Source: Pedobacter rhizosphaerae (GTDB taxonomy: Bacteria; Bacteroidota; Bacteroidia; Sphingobacteriales; Sphingobacteriaceae). From it: DNA of 64,000 bases. The position numbers and the translations under genes are program-made. Of this stretch, positions 42,318-50,323 are shown one piece after another. The stretch spans positions 1 through 64,000 of the forward strand of contig NZ_FOGG01000014.1 in NCBI RefSeq assembly GCF_900111155.1, read 5' to 3'. Positions within the stretch are counted from its first letter, which is position 1. Every line of letters starts with the position of its first letter. Below the pieces are notes generated by a model, which searched no databases, had not been told where the DNA came from, and saw only the letters and a program-made list of their open reading frames with translations.

Positions 42318-44213
42318 TTAGAGCTTCTTCGCAGCTTCAATAATTTCCTCTACAACATTCGGATCCAGTAAGGTGGAAGTATCACCTAAATTTGAAGTAT
42401 CACCCTCCGCTATTTTACGCAAAATCCTACGCATAATTTTACCTGATCTGGTTTTAGGTAGACCAGAAACGAACAATATCTTATCAGGCTTGGCAATGGC
42501 ACCGATTACCCGGGTAACCGTTTGTAAAATATCCTTTTTAGATAAATCAGCTTCACCATGCATTTCCGGATAGATAACAAAAGCATAAATGCCTTGTCCT
42601 TTAACATCATGTGGATAACCCACTACGGCACTTTCAACCACACCAGCGTGCATGTTAATGGCATTTTCTACCTCGGCTGTACCAATTCTATGACCAGATA
42701 CATTTAACACATCGTCTACCCTACCGGTAATTCTGTAATACCCGTCCTCATCTCTTAAACAACCATCACCTGTAAAATACATGTTCTCATAAGTAGAGAA
42801 ATAGGTTTGCTTACAACGCTCATGGTCGCCATAAGTAGTTCTTAAAATTCCCGGCCAGGGAAACTTGATACAAAGGTTTCCACTCACATTATTTCCAAGC
42901 AACTCATTGCCGTTCTCATCAACCAAGATCGGTTGAATGCCGGGCAAAGGTAAAGTAGCAAAACTAGGCTTGGTTTTGGTAACCGTTGCAATTGGGGAAA
43001 TCATAATTCCACCAGTTTCGGTTTGCCACCAGGTATCGGCAATTGGGGCTTTGCCCTTTCCTACCTTCTCATCAAACCAGTGCCATGCTTCTTCGTTAAT
43101 CGGCTCCCCTACCGAACCTAAAATCCTTAAAGAACTCAGGTCTTTTCCTTCCAAAGGCTCATCACCATAACTCATTAACGAGCGGATAGCCGTTGGAGCG
43201 GTATATAAAATGTTTACTTTATGTTTATCAACTATATTCCATAACCTGGAAGCATCAGGATAGGTTGGTACTCCTTCAAACATCAAGGTTGTTGCACCCT
43301 GAGATAATGGACCATAAACGATATAAGAGTGACCTGTAATCCAACCAATATCAGCGGTACAGAAATATACCTCACCCGGTTGGTAATTAAACACATTTTT
43401 AAAAGTATAACCAGCATAAACCATGTAGCCACCACAGGTATGTACTACCCCCTTTGGTTTTCCGGTTGAACCTGAAGTATATAAGATAAAGAGCATATCC
43501 TCAGCATCCATCTCTTCAGCCTCACACACTGCGTTAACGTGTTTCACTTCATCTTCCCACCATACATCACGGCCCTTTAGCATACTTACAGGGGTACGAA
43601 CGTGGGTAAGTACAATTACCTTTTCTACAGTTGGACAACCAATCAGCGCATCATCAATTACATCCTTTAATGGAATAGGCTTTGCTCCTCTATAAACGCC
43701 ATCAGCAGTAATGACTAATTTACATGCCGCATCATTAATTCTATCTGCAATTGATTTGGCAGAAAAGCCTCCAAACACCACCGAGTGTACCGCACCTATA
43801 CGTGCACAGGCCAAAACAGCTATAGCCAGTTCGGGTACCATGGGCATGTAAATACAGATTCGGTCGCCTTTTTTGGCCCCGTTCCGTTTCAAAACATTTG
43901 CAAAACGGCAAACATGCTCATGCAGCATCTTATAAGTAAGCGTTACCGGTTCGTGTTCAGGGTTATTGGGTTCCCAGATAATGGCTGGTGTATTTCCATT
44001 TTCTGCCAAATGCCTGTCGAGGCAGTTTTCTGTAATGTTTAATTTAGCACCTTCAAACCATTTGATATCAGGCTCAGTAAAATTCCAGGAAAGAACTTTA
44101 AACCAAGGTTTACGCCATTGAAAATTTTGGGCAACTTCGCCCCAGAACTGTTCGGGTTTTTCTATACTTTTTTGGTAATCTTCTTCGTATTGCTTAAAAG
44201 ATGTAATTTGCAT
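42318..44213 (-). CDS. acs: Acetyl-CoA synthetase
   Basis: A 631-residue cytoplasmic AMP-forming ligase converting acetate, ATP and CoA to acetyl-CoA. The ATG at 44213 (MQITSFKQYEEDY) is preferred; an in-frame ATG 18 codons upstream adds a non-conserved leader. The P-loop-like motif YTSGSTGKPKG is at 245-255. The adenylation core includes DTWWQTETGG. The C-terminal PKTRSGKIMRR carries K592, the lysine that is reversibly acetylated in this family. It is a single gene, convergent with SusD 3, sharing the terminator at 42266-42300. Confidence 0.96.
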   Translation of the reverse strand: MQITSFKQYEEDYQKSIEKPEQFWGEVAQNFQWRKPWFKVLSWNFTEPDIKWFEGAKLNITENCLDRHLAENGNTPAIIWEPNNPEHEPVTLTYKMLHEHVCRFANVLKRNGAKKGDRICIYMPMVPELAIAVLACARIGAVHSVVFGGFSAKSIADRINDAACKLVITADGVYRGAKPIPLKDVIDDALIGCPTVEKVIVLTHVRTPVSMLKGRDVWWEDEVKHVNAVCEAEEMDAEDMLFILYTSGSTGKPKGVVHTCGGYMVYAGYTFKNVFNYQPGEVYFCTADIGWITGHSYIVYGPLSQGATTLMFEGVPTYPDASRLWNIVDKHKVNILYTAPTAIRSLMSYGDEPLEGKDLSSLRILGSVGEPINEEAWHWFDEKVGKGKAPIADTWWQTETGGIMISPIATVTKTKPSFATLPLPGIQPILVDENGNELLGNNVSGNLCIKFPWPGILRTTYGDHERCKQTYFSTYENMYFTGDGCLRDEDGYYRITGRVDDVLNVSGHRIGTAEVENAINMHAGVVESAVVGYPHDVKGQGIYAFVIYPEMHGEADLSKKDILQTVTRVIGAIAKPDKILFVSGLPKTRSGKIMRRILRKIAEGDTSNLGDTSTLLDPNVVEEIIEAAKKL

Positions 44214-44345
44214 TGCTCGTTTATAAGTTTTGGTTTTAGTAGGGGCTAATTTAATTAAATATTGCATAGCACAAATATTGAAACGGTATCAAATTGAATA
44301 CTGGGCCAAGTTTTTAAAAATATATTAATTTTTTTGAGCACACTA

Positions 44346-44376
44346 TTGTCTTTTCCAATTATTATTCAGATATTTG
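44346..44376 (+). promoter_or_regulatory. Bacteroidota-type promoter of rpmB
   Basis: TTG at 44346-44348, a 20-nt spacer, then GATATTTG (44369-44376), one base from TAnnTTTG. Transcription would begin near 44383, about 47 nt before the rpmB ATG. Confidence 0.6.
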
Positions 44377-44429
44377 CACACTCTTAAAAAAATTAAGCGA
44401 CGATATTTAAACAACTATATTTACAAGTC

Positions 44430-44663
44430 ATGTCAAGAGTTTGTGATTTAACAGGAAAAACGGCAATGAAAGGTAATAACGTTTCTCACTCGAACGTTAA
44501 AACTAAACGCAAGTTTTATCCTAATTTAAAACTTCAGAAATTTTATATCCCTGAAGAAGACCGTTGGATTACGTTGAAAGTTTCTACTTCAGCGATTAAA
44601 ACCATCAATAAAGTGGGTATTAGCGAAGCGATCAATCGTTTTGTAAAAAAAGGATTTTTGTAA
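44430..44663 (+). CDS. rpmB: 50S ribosomal protein L28
   Basis: A 77-residue ribosomal protein bL28. The start [22 protein letters not shown] is the Bacteroidota form, followed by the basic core [29 protein letters not shown]. The zinc cysteine pairs of some L28 forms are absent. It is first of rpmB-rpmG-DUF4295, an order conserved in the phylum. A promoter match lies about 55-85 nt upstream. Confidence 0.97.
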   Translation: MSRVCDLTGKTAMKGNNVSHSNVKTKRKFYPNLKLQKFYIPEEDRWITLKVSTSAIKTINKVGISEAINRFVKKGFL

Positions 44664-44707
44664 AAAACATTAACTGTTGAGATTAACAGTTTACAATTTA
44701 TAATAAA

Positions 44708-44890
44708 ATGGCAAAAAAAGGTAACAGAGTACAGGTTATTTTAGAATGTACTGAGCATAAAGAAAGTGGCATGCCGGGTATGTCTAGATATATTTCTACC
44801 AAAAACCGTAAAAACACTACTGAGCGTTTAGAATTGAAAAAATTCAATCCGGTATTGAGAAAAGTAACCGTACATAAAGAGATAAAATAA
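44708..44890 (+). CDS. rpmG: 50S ribosomal protein L33
   Basis: A 60-residue ribosomal protein bL33. The sequence [24 protein letters not shown] followed by [22 protein letters not shown] is diagnostic. The zinc-ribbon cysteines are mostly absent, so this is a cysteine-poor L33 form. It is 44 nt after rpmB and is followed by repeat DNA and the DUF4295 gene. Confidence 0.97.
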   Translation: MAKKGNRVQVILECTEHKESGMPGMSRYISTKNRKNTTERLELKKFNPVLRKVTVHKEIK

Positions 44891-44959
44891 TTGAATGATA
44901 GATTGATTGAATGATTGAGTTTAATTCATTCATTCCAACATTCACTAAATTCAATCATT
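44891..44959. repeat. TTGAATGATTGA word repeats between rpmG and the DUF4295 gene
   Basis: Degenerate copies of TTGAATGATTGA and, inverted, TTCATTCATTCCAACATTCA and TTCAATCATT fill the 83-bp gap inside an otherwise tight ribosomal protein unit. They can fold into weak hairpins. Confidence 0.55.
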
Positions 44960-44973
44960 AAAATTATAAGAAC

Positions 44974-45129
44974 ATGGCAAAGAAAGTAGTTGCAACCCTT
45001 AAAACAGGAACAGGTAAAGAATACTCGAAAGTAATTACAATGGTTAAATCACCTAAAACTGGTGCTTACTCATTCAAAGAACTTATCGTACATAACGACC
45101 ACGTTAAAGATGCTATTGCATCTAAATAA
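44974..45129 (+). CDS. DUF4295 small basic protein, probable ribosomal protein
   Basis: A 51-residue basic protein starting MAKKVVATLKTGTGKEYSKV and ending NDHVKDAIASK. DUF4295 proteins are restricted to Bacteroidota and encoded directly after rpmG. The Flavobacterium johnsoniae ribosome structure revealed a new large-subunit protein named bL38, and I believe this family is the same protein, though I cannot verify that here. Size, charge and position fit a ribosomal protein. An imperfect terminator follows at 45160-45195. Confidence 0.88.
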   Translation: MAKKVVATLKTGTGKEYSKVITMVKSPKTGAYSFKELIVHNDHVKDAIASK

Positions 45130-45159
45130 GGTTAATATTTTTTAATATTAAAAATATTA

Positions 45160-45195
45160 AAGGCCGTTCCGCTTTAACCGGAAGGGCTTTTTTTG
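45160..45195 (+). terminator. Terminator or attenuator after the ribosomal protein genes
   Basis: An 11-position stem (AGGCCGTTCCG with CGGAAGGGCTT, one internal G-G mismatch) and a 7-nt loop, followed by a T-run. ftsY begins 18 nt later, so partial read-through would couple ftsY to the ribosomal genes. Confidence 0.7.
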
Positions 45196-45212
45196 TTATA
45201 TAAAATTTTTAT

Positions 45213-46175
45213 ATGGGCCTATTCGATTTTTTTAAGAAAAAAGAAACTGCACCCGAAGCTCAAGAAGCACTTGATAAGGGTTTAGAGAAAACCAAAGACG
45301 GTTTTTTCAGCAAAATAACAAAAGCTGTTGCTGGGAAATCATCTGTAGACGACGAGGTTTTAGATAATCTGGAAGAAGTTTTGGTTACCTCCGATGTTGG
45401 GGTGAGCACAACATTAAAAATTATCAAAAGGATTGAAGAACGCGTTGCAAAGGATAAATACCTTTCTACCTCTGAACTGAACTTTCTGCTTCGAGACGAA
45501 ATTCAATTGCTCCTCTCTGAGAACAACAGCAATGACTTCCGCCAGTTTGAGTATGGCGATCATAAACCTTATGTAATTATGGTGGTGGGCGTAAACGGTG
45601 TAGGTAAAACCACTACAATTGGCAAATTGGCGCATAAGCTTAAAGAATCTAATTTTAAAGTTGTTTTAGGTGCCGCAGATACGTTTAGGGCTGCCGCCGT
45701 AGACCAGATTAAACTTTGGGGCGAACGCGTTGGTGTTCGGGTAGTGGCACAGGCTATGGGTTCTGACCCGGCTTCTGTAGCTTTTGACACCCTCCAATCT
45801 GCCGTAGCAAACCAAGAAGATGTAGTTATTATTGACACTGCAGGTCGTTTGCACAATAAAATTGGCTTAATGAATGAGCTGGGAAAAATTAAGCAGGTAA
45901 TGCAAAAGGTTGTTCCTGGGGCGCCTCACGAGATATTATTGGTTCTGGATGCTTCGACAGGTCAAAATGCTTTTGAGCAGTGTAAACAATTTACAGAAGC
46001 AACGGATGTAAATGCATTGGCCATTACCAAGTTAGACGGAACAGCAAAAGGTGGGGTAGTAATCGGGATTTCTGATCAGTTCAAAATCCCCGTAAAATAT
46101 ATTGGCGTTGGTGAAAAGATGAACGATTTACAGCTCTTTGATAAAAAAGAATTTGTAAACAGTTTATTTAAATAA
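45213..46175 (+). CDS. ftsY: Signal recognition particle receptor FtsY
   Basis: A 320-residue SRP GTPase that docks ribosome-SRP complexes to the membrane for co-translational insertion. A short acidic/basic N-terminal A-like segment (1-40), the helical N domain, then the G domain with P-loop GVNGVGKTT (126-134), DTAGRLHNK (near 211) and TKLDGTAKGG. The N-terminal region is short, as is usual in Bacteroidota. It lies between the ribosomal protein block and rimO. Confidence 0.97.
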   Translation: MGLFDFFKKKETAPEAQEALDKGLEKTKDGFFSKITKAVAGKSSVDDEVLDNLEEVLVTSDVGVSTTLKIIKRIEERVAKDKYLSTSELNFLLRDEIQLLLSENNSNDFRQFEYGDHKPYVIMVVGVNGVGKTTTIGKLAHKLKESNFKVVLGAADTFRAAAVDQIKLWGERVGVRVVAQAMGSDPASVAFDTLQSAVANQEDVVIIDTAGRLHNKIGLMNELGKIKQVMQKVVPGAPHEILLVLDASTGQNAFEQCKQFTEATDVNALAITKLDGTAKGGVVIGISDQFKIPVKYIGVGEKMNDLQLFDKKEFVNSLFK

Positions 46176-46203
46176 GCATTAATAATCGACAGATTAATGC
46201 TAT

Positions 46204-46268
46204 CGTCATGCTGAATTTATTTCAGCATCTATCGTTGGTGAAGACCCTGAAATTATTTCTGGGTGACG
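46204..46268. repeat. Double-hairpin dispersed repeat between ftsY and rimO
   Basis: Outer arms CGTCA (46204-46208) and TGACG (46264-46268) enclose two hairpins: ATGCTGAA/TTCAGCAT (46208-46215 with 46221-46228), and an imperfect ACCCTGAAA stem (46244-46252 with 46256-46264). The words resemble a GTCATGCTGAA...TTCAGCAT repeat common in related genomes. Poly-T is lacking, so termination is unlikely. Confidence 0.6.
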
Positions 46269-46312
46269 GGCATTGCTAACTTGCCAAACACAATAGTAAG
46301 ATTAAGTGTAAG

Positions 46313-47644
46313 ATGAATACGAAAGTAGTAAGAAGTAAAACAACAGTTAAGCAACCTAAGGTGAACGTGATTACCCTGGGCTGTTCTAAAAATATTTATG
46401 ATTCTGAGGTTCTAATGGGTCAGCTGAGAGGCAACAACCTCAATGTAGTGCATGAAGCAGAAAAAGTAGGCAAAGACGACATCGTGGTAATCAATACCTG
46501 TGGCTTTATTGATAATGCCAAGCAGGAATCTATTGATACCATTTTGCAGTTCAGTGAATTAAAAGAAGCAGGAAAAGTAGGGAAAGTGATTGTTACGGGC
46601 TGTTTATCTGAACGCTACAAGCCAGAACTGGAATCTGAAATTACTAACGTAGATGCATTTTTCGGAACCAATGACTTACAGAACATTCTTCACGAGTTAG
46701 GTGCCAACTACAAACACGAACTGATTGGCGAACGTTTACTGACTACCCCTTCTCATTTTGCTTATTTCAAAATTGCAGAAGGCTGTAATCGTCCATGCTC
46801 TTTCTGTGCCATCCCCTTAATGCGTGGAAAGCACTTGAGCAAGCCAATGGAGGAATTAGTTAACGAAGCAAAGATCTTAGCTAAAAACGGCACTAAAGAG
46901 CTTATTTTAATCGCCCAGGACTTAACCTATTACGGCCTGGATCTTTATGGAACCCGTAAACTGGATGAATTGATGCGTCGCCTGTCTGATGTTCCCGGCA
47001 TTGAGTGGATCAGGTTACAATATGCCTACCCATCGGGCTTCCCAATGGAAATTTTAGATGTGATGAACGAGCGTGATAACATCTGTAAATACCTGGATAT
47101 GCCACTTCAGCACATTACCGATAATATGCTGAAATCGATGAGAAGAGGTACAACCAAGCAAAAAACCATCGACCTGGTAAACCAGATCAGAGATAAGGTT
47201 CCTAACATTGCCATGAGGACCACTTTAATTTGTGGTTACCCTGGAGAAACCGAACGTGACTTCGAAGAGATGAAAGAATGGGTAGCCGAAACTAAATTCG
47301 ATCGTTTAGGCTGTTTCACTTATTCTCACGAAGAGAAAACGCATGCTCATACTTTAGTGGATGATGTTCCGGAGGAGGTAAAGCAACAACGTGTTGATGA
47401 TATAATGGAAATTCAACAAGGCATTTCTTTCGATATTAATCAGGAAAAAGTGGGTCAAACTTTTAAAGTATTGATCGATAAAAAAGAAGGCGATTTCTTT
47501 GTGGGTAGAACAGAATTTGACTCCCCAGAGGTTGATAATGAAGTATTAATCGATGCTTCAACAGGTTATGCTGCCAACGGAAGCTTTGTACAAGTTAAAA
47601 TAGACCGTGCCGAAGATTTCGATCTTTACGGAACGATTGTATAG
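46313..47644 (+). CDS. rimO: Ribosomal protein S12 methylthiotransferase RimO
   Basis: A 443-residue radical SAM enzyme that methylthiolates an aspartate of ribosomal protein S12. Its three parts are present. The N-terminal UPF0004 domain has cluster cysteines C24, C63 and C97. The radical SAM motif CNRPCSFC has C158, C162 and C165. The C-terminal TRAM domain covers about 375-443. The RimO-type signature CAIPLMRGKHLSK follows the SAM cysteines. It is downstream of ftsY and ends at a good terminator. Confidence 0.96.
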   Translation: MNTKVVRSKTTVKQPKVNVITLGCSKNIYDSEVLMGQLRGNNLNVVHEAEKVGKDDIVVINTCGFIDNAKQESIDTILQFSELKEAGKVGKVIVTGCLSERYKPELESEITNVDAFFGTNDLQNILHELGANYKHELIGERLLTTPSHFAYFKIAEGCNRPCSFCAIPLMRGKHLSKPMEELVNEAKILAKNGTKELILIAQDLTYYGLDLYGTRKLDELMRRLSDVPGIEWIRLQYAYPSGFPMEILDVMNERDNICKYLDMPLQHITDNMLKSMRRGTTKQKTIDLVNQIRDKVPNIAMRTTLICGYPGETERDFEEMKEWVAETKFDRLGCFTYSHEEKTHAHTLVDDVPEEVKQQRVDDIMEIQQGISFDINQEKVGQTFKVLIDKKEGDFFVGRTEFDSPEVDNEVLIDASTGYAANGSFVQVKIDRAEDFDLYGTIV

Positions 47645-47672
47645 TATATCTTTTTAAAAAGATATTTTCAAG

Positions 47673-47703
47673 TCCTGATAGTGAATAACTATCGGGATTT
47701 TTT
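47673..47703 (+). terminator. Intrinsic terminator of rimO
   Basis: A 10-bp stem with one G-U pair (47673-47682 with 47688-47697), a 5-nt loop and T6. Confidence 0.85.
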
Positions 47704-47825
47704 ATGTGCAATCAACTACAAACTGCCTAAAAGCTATGCACCCTTATGACTTGCTTTTTAAAGCTTAGGAATTGTAGCGTTTGATGATGATCAGCCGTTT
47801 ACACTAAAAAACCAAATAGCTAAAT

Positions 47826-48329
47826 ATGAAAAAGATACTCTTTGCGCTTTTAGTGCTTTTTATCGCCAATGTTGGCTGCAAAAAAACAGGAATAGACGGA
47901 GGCGGTTTATGTGCATGCTCTCCTGTTGTGCAACCGAGTATGGCTTTTCTGATCAAGGATGCAAATGGCATTGATCTGCTTAACCCAAAAACGACTGGTT
48001 ATTTTGAAAAGACTAAAATCCAGCTCTATGCCAAGGATGCCAATAACACAATCAAGCAGGTTAATTTTGATATCCGTCAGCCTTTCTCCTACACCAACAA
48101 CCTCGCAGTAAGCTATTATCAGCTTAGCTCTTCTCAAATCATGAGTGTTGCCAAATCAGAAAGTCTAAAGTTTTATTTAAAGCTCGGTGATACCAAACTC
48201 TATGAAATAAAGTTGAAAGTAAACAACTATTTTGTGGAGAAAGTGACGGTGGATGATTTAGAAATAAGCAAAGAGTTCCCCACTATTCAAGAACCAACAA
48301 TCAATAACATTTACAGCATAAAAATTTAA
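47826..48329 (+). CDS. Hypothetical lipoprotein
   Basis: A 167-residue predicted lipoprotein with lipobox NVGC (C18), followed by a glycine-rich tether with two cysteines (GGGLCACSPV). The rest is likely a single beta-rich domain (MAFLIKDANGIDLLNP ... KTKIQLYAKDANN). No known family is recognised with confidence; similar small lipoproteins are common in Sphingobacteriaceae. It stands alone between rimO and a convergent basic protein gene. Confidence 0.7.
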   Translation: MKKILFALLVLFIANVGCKKTGIDGGGLCACSPVVQPSMAFLIKDANGIDLLNPKTTGYFEKTKIQLYAKDANNTIKQVNFDIRQPFSYTNNLAVSYYQLSSSQIMSVAKSESLKFYLKLGDTKLYEIKLKVNNYFVEKVTVDDLEISKEFPTIQEPTINNIYSIKI

Positions 48330-48358
48330 TGCTCATTCTTTTCTAAAATAAAGAACTG

Positions 48359-48470
48359 TCTCATAAACTCAGTTGGCTCATATTTGTCACATTGAGCCTG
48401 TCGAAATGCTCTAATAGTACTTAATTAGTGTTCTTCGACAAGCTCAGTATGACAATTGATCTTTATGAGA
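48359..48470. repeat. Palindromic repeat element between convergent genes
   Basis: Outer arms TCTCATAAA (48359-48367) and complement (48462-48470). Inside are inverted copies of the TGTCA...GAGCCTGTCGAA repeat (48385-48405 and 48434-48454). It is the same architecture as 9881-9984 and 35975-36123, with shorter outer arms. It may act as a shared terminator for the convergent genes. Confidence 0.7.
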
Positions 48471-48485
48471 TTCCTATTTTTGTTA

Positions 48486-48827
48486 TTATTTTTTAGGTTC
48501 TGGTCGGTTTTTAATCTGACTTGGTTTTAACCAAATCTTAGCGCCCTTAGCGTTTACATAATACTTCTCATTTTTCGAATTGATGTAAACATTCGAGCCA
48601 TCGGGAGCCATTTTGCCTTTCCAGGTTTTATCCGTTACTTTTGCTTCTCCCTTAACGGCTACTTCAGCAGTCTTATTGCCAACTGATTTTGCGCCTTTGC
48701 CAATCGCCTTCCCGGTTTTATCTAAGGCTTTACCTACTTCTGTTTTCTTTTCTTGTGCACTTACACTAAAGGTTAATCCTCCAAAAAGCGCCAGGGTTAA
48801 AAACCCAATTAAAAATTTCTTTTTCAT
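48486..48827 (-). CDS. Small exported lysine-rich protein
   Basis: A 113-residue exported basic protein. The ATG at 48827 gives a signal peptide (MKKKFLIGFLTLALFGGLTFSVSAQ). Residues about 25-65 are Lys/Ala/Gly-rich with KALDKTGKAIGKGAKSVG-type repeats, likely an amphipathic helix. The end (DGSNVYINSKNEKYYVNAKGAKIWL) is a small beta motif somewhat like PBCV-type basic adaptor domains. No function can be assigned. It stands alone. Confidence 0.72.
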   Translation of the reverse strand: MKKKFLIGFLTLALFGGLTFSVSAQEKKTEVGKALDKTGKAIGKGAKSVGNKTAEVAVKGEAKVTDKTWKGKMAPDGSNVYINSKNEKYYVNAKGAKIWLKPSQIKNRPEPKK

Positions 48828-49249
48828 ATGTTCATTATTATTAAATGGTTCTAACACTAATAGCCTTCATGAATTGCTGCTATTCAGAGATATAACATAT
48901 GTAGTATTTTTTTGTTTTGGTTGCGCAGACTTATCGAAGATCTTTGGGGAATTGAACTAAGGGAGGTATTTTTTTTTACCGCAGCGCACAGTGAGAAGGC
49001 ATAAAGCTTGGCTTATACTTTCTTCTATGGCTTATATGGTTCAAATTATTTTTTACCATTTAAGGCATGTAACCTCAAATAACCTGGCTGTCTTTTACCG
49101 CAGAGCCCACAGAGAGAAGGCACAAAGGACACAAAGCTTGGCGTATATGACTTATATGGTTCGAATTATTTTTTACCACCTAGGCAATGACATCTTAATA
49201 CTTGATACTTAAATCTTGATACTCAATACTTGATACTTAATTCTCGATA
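48828..49249. repeat. Intergenic region with dispersed repeats
   Basis: No gene is seen. Two related units (48977-49069 and 49095-49189) share CTTATATGGTTC, AATTATTTTTTACCA and CACAAAG/ACAGAG words, and are kin to the 152-420 repeats at the other end of the window. Positions 49195-49250 are a CTTGATACTTAA-type periodic linker. Confidence 0.65.
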
Positions 49250-50248
49250 CTAATTAAGCTTCTCAGCCAACAGCTTCATTTCTATAATCGGAGACCGTTT
49301 TTCATACAAAATTCCATGAACAGCCTTACAAATCGGCATATCCACTCCATACTCCTGGTTTTTGAGGTGCATACATTTTGCGGCGTAGTAACCTTCTGCA
49401 ATCATATTCATTTCCAGTTGAGCAGATTTTACAGTGTAACCCTTCCCTACCATGTTGCCAAAGGTACGGTTGCGACTAAACTGAGAATAAGCGGTTACCA
49501 GAAGATCGCCTAAATAAGCAGATTCTTTGATGTCCCTGTCGATGGGATGTACCGCATCAACAAAGCGTTTAATTTCGCGAATGGCGTTACTAATCAATAC
49601 CGCCTGGAAATTATCGCCATAGCCAATCCCATGACAAATACCACTCGCTACGGCATAAATATTTTTGAGTACCGCAGCATATTCTGTCCCATAGATATCA
49701 TCAGAAACATTGGTTTTGATATAGCGGGTATTTAGAAAGGATGCAAATGATGATGCTTTTTCAATATCGGTACAAGCGATGGTGAGGTAAGAAAGTTTCT
49801 CCAGGGCTACTTCTTCAGCATGGCAAGGACCACTTACTACCAGAATATCGTGATAAGGTATTTGATAATTTTCGTGTAGGAACTCACCAATAATGAGGTT
49901 ATCTTCGGGTACAATCCCCTTGATTGCAGATACCATTTTCTTGCCCTTCAAATCGGCGGCAGTAATATGAGCTAAGGATTCTTTTAGAAAGGCTGCAGGA
50001 ACATTCAAAACAATATAATCGGCACTGGAGATCACCTCCTGAATGTTGGAGGAGATATTGTCTCCATTTAATTTTAACTCCACAGAGCTGATGTAATGTG
50101 GGTTATGCTTAAATTTTTTAATGTGCGATATGGCTTCTTCATTACGCATCCACCAGAAGATCTCCTTCTCCGTTAAATTATCAGCAAGCATCTTTACGAT
50201 GGCAGTAGCCCAGCTTCCGCCCCCTATCATTGCTATTTTAGGTACCAT
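49250..50248 (-). CDS. gpsA: NAD(P)H-dependent glycerol-3-phosphate dehydrogenase
   Basis: A 332-residue cytoplasmic enzyme reducing dihydroxyacetone phosphate to sn-glycerol-3-phosphate for phospholipid synthesis. The nucleotide-binding start IAMIGGGSWATAIVKML (5-21) is typical. LKNIYAVASGICHGIGYGDN contains the catalytic lysine and helix region, and SAYLGDLLVTAYSQFSRNRTFG is the GpsA signature. Length is normal. It is downstream of the adaptor/TolC pair but separated by a terminator. Confidence 0.95.
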   Translation of the reverse strand: MVPKIAMIGGGSWATAIVKMLADNLTEKEIFWWMRNEEAISHIKKFKHNPHYISSVELKLNGDNISSNIQEVISSADYIVLNVPAAFLKESLAHITAADLKGKKMVSAIKGIVPEDNLIIGEFLHENYQIPYHDILVVSGPCHAEEVALEKLSYLTIACTDIEKASSFASFLNTRYIKTNVSDDIYGTEYAAVLKNIYAVASGICHGIGYGDNFQAVLISNAIREIKRFVDAVHPIDRDIKESAYLGDLLVTAYSQFSRNRTFGNMVGKGYTVKSAQLEMNMIAEGYYAAKCMHLKNQEYGVDMPICKAVHGILYEKRSPIIEMKLLAEKLN

Positions 50249-50264
50249 GTTTATAAAATAAAAA

Positions 50265-50291
50265 TCCCGGTTTAAAAGTTTTAAACCGGGA
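50265..50291 (-). terminator. Intrinsic terminator of the TolC-adaptor operon
   Basis: A perfect 10-bp stem (50265-50274 with 50282-50291) with a 7-nt loop. On the minus strand it is followed by TTTTTATTTT. It lies between the adaptor gene and gpsA. Confidence 0.87.
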
Positions 50292-50323
50292 CAATTTAAT
50301 TATTTAATATGGTTATCGGTAGC

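Noticed and set aside
44669..44690. A small AACTGTT/AACAGTT hairpin between rpmB and rpmG as a terminator
   Set aside because: The 7-bp stem is weak, there is no T-run, and it lies inside an essential ribosomal protein unit.
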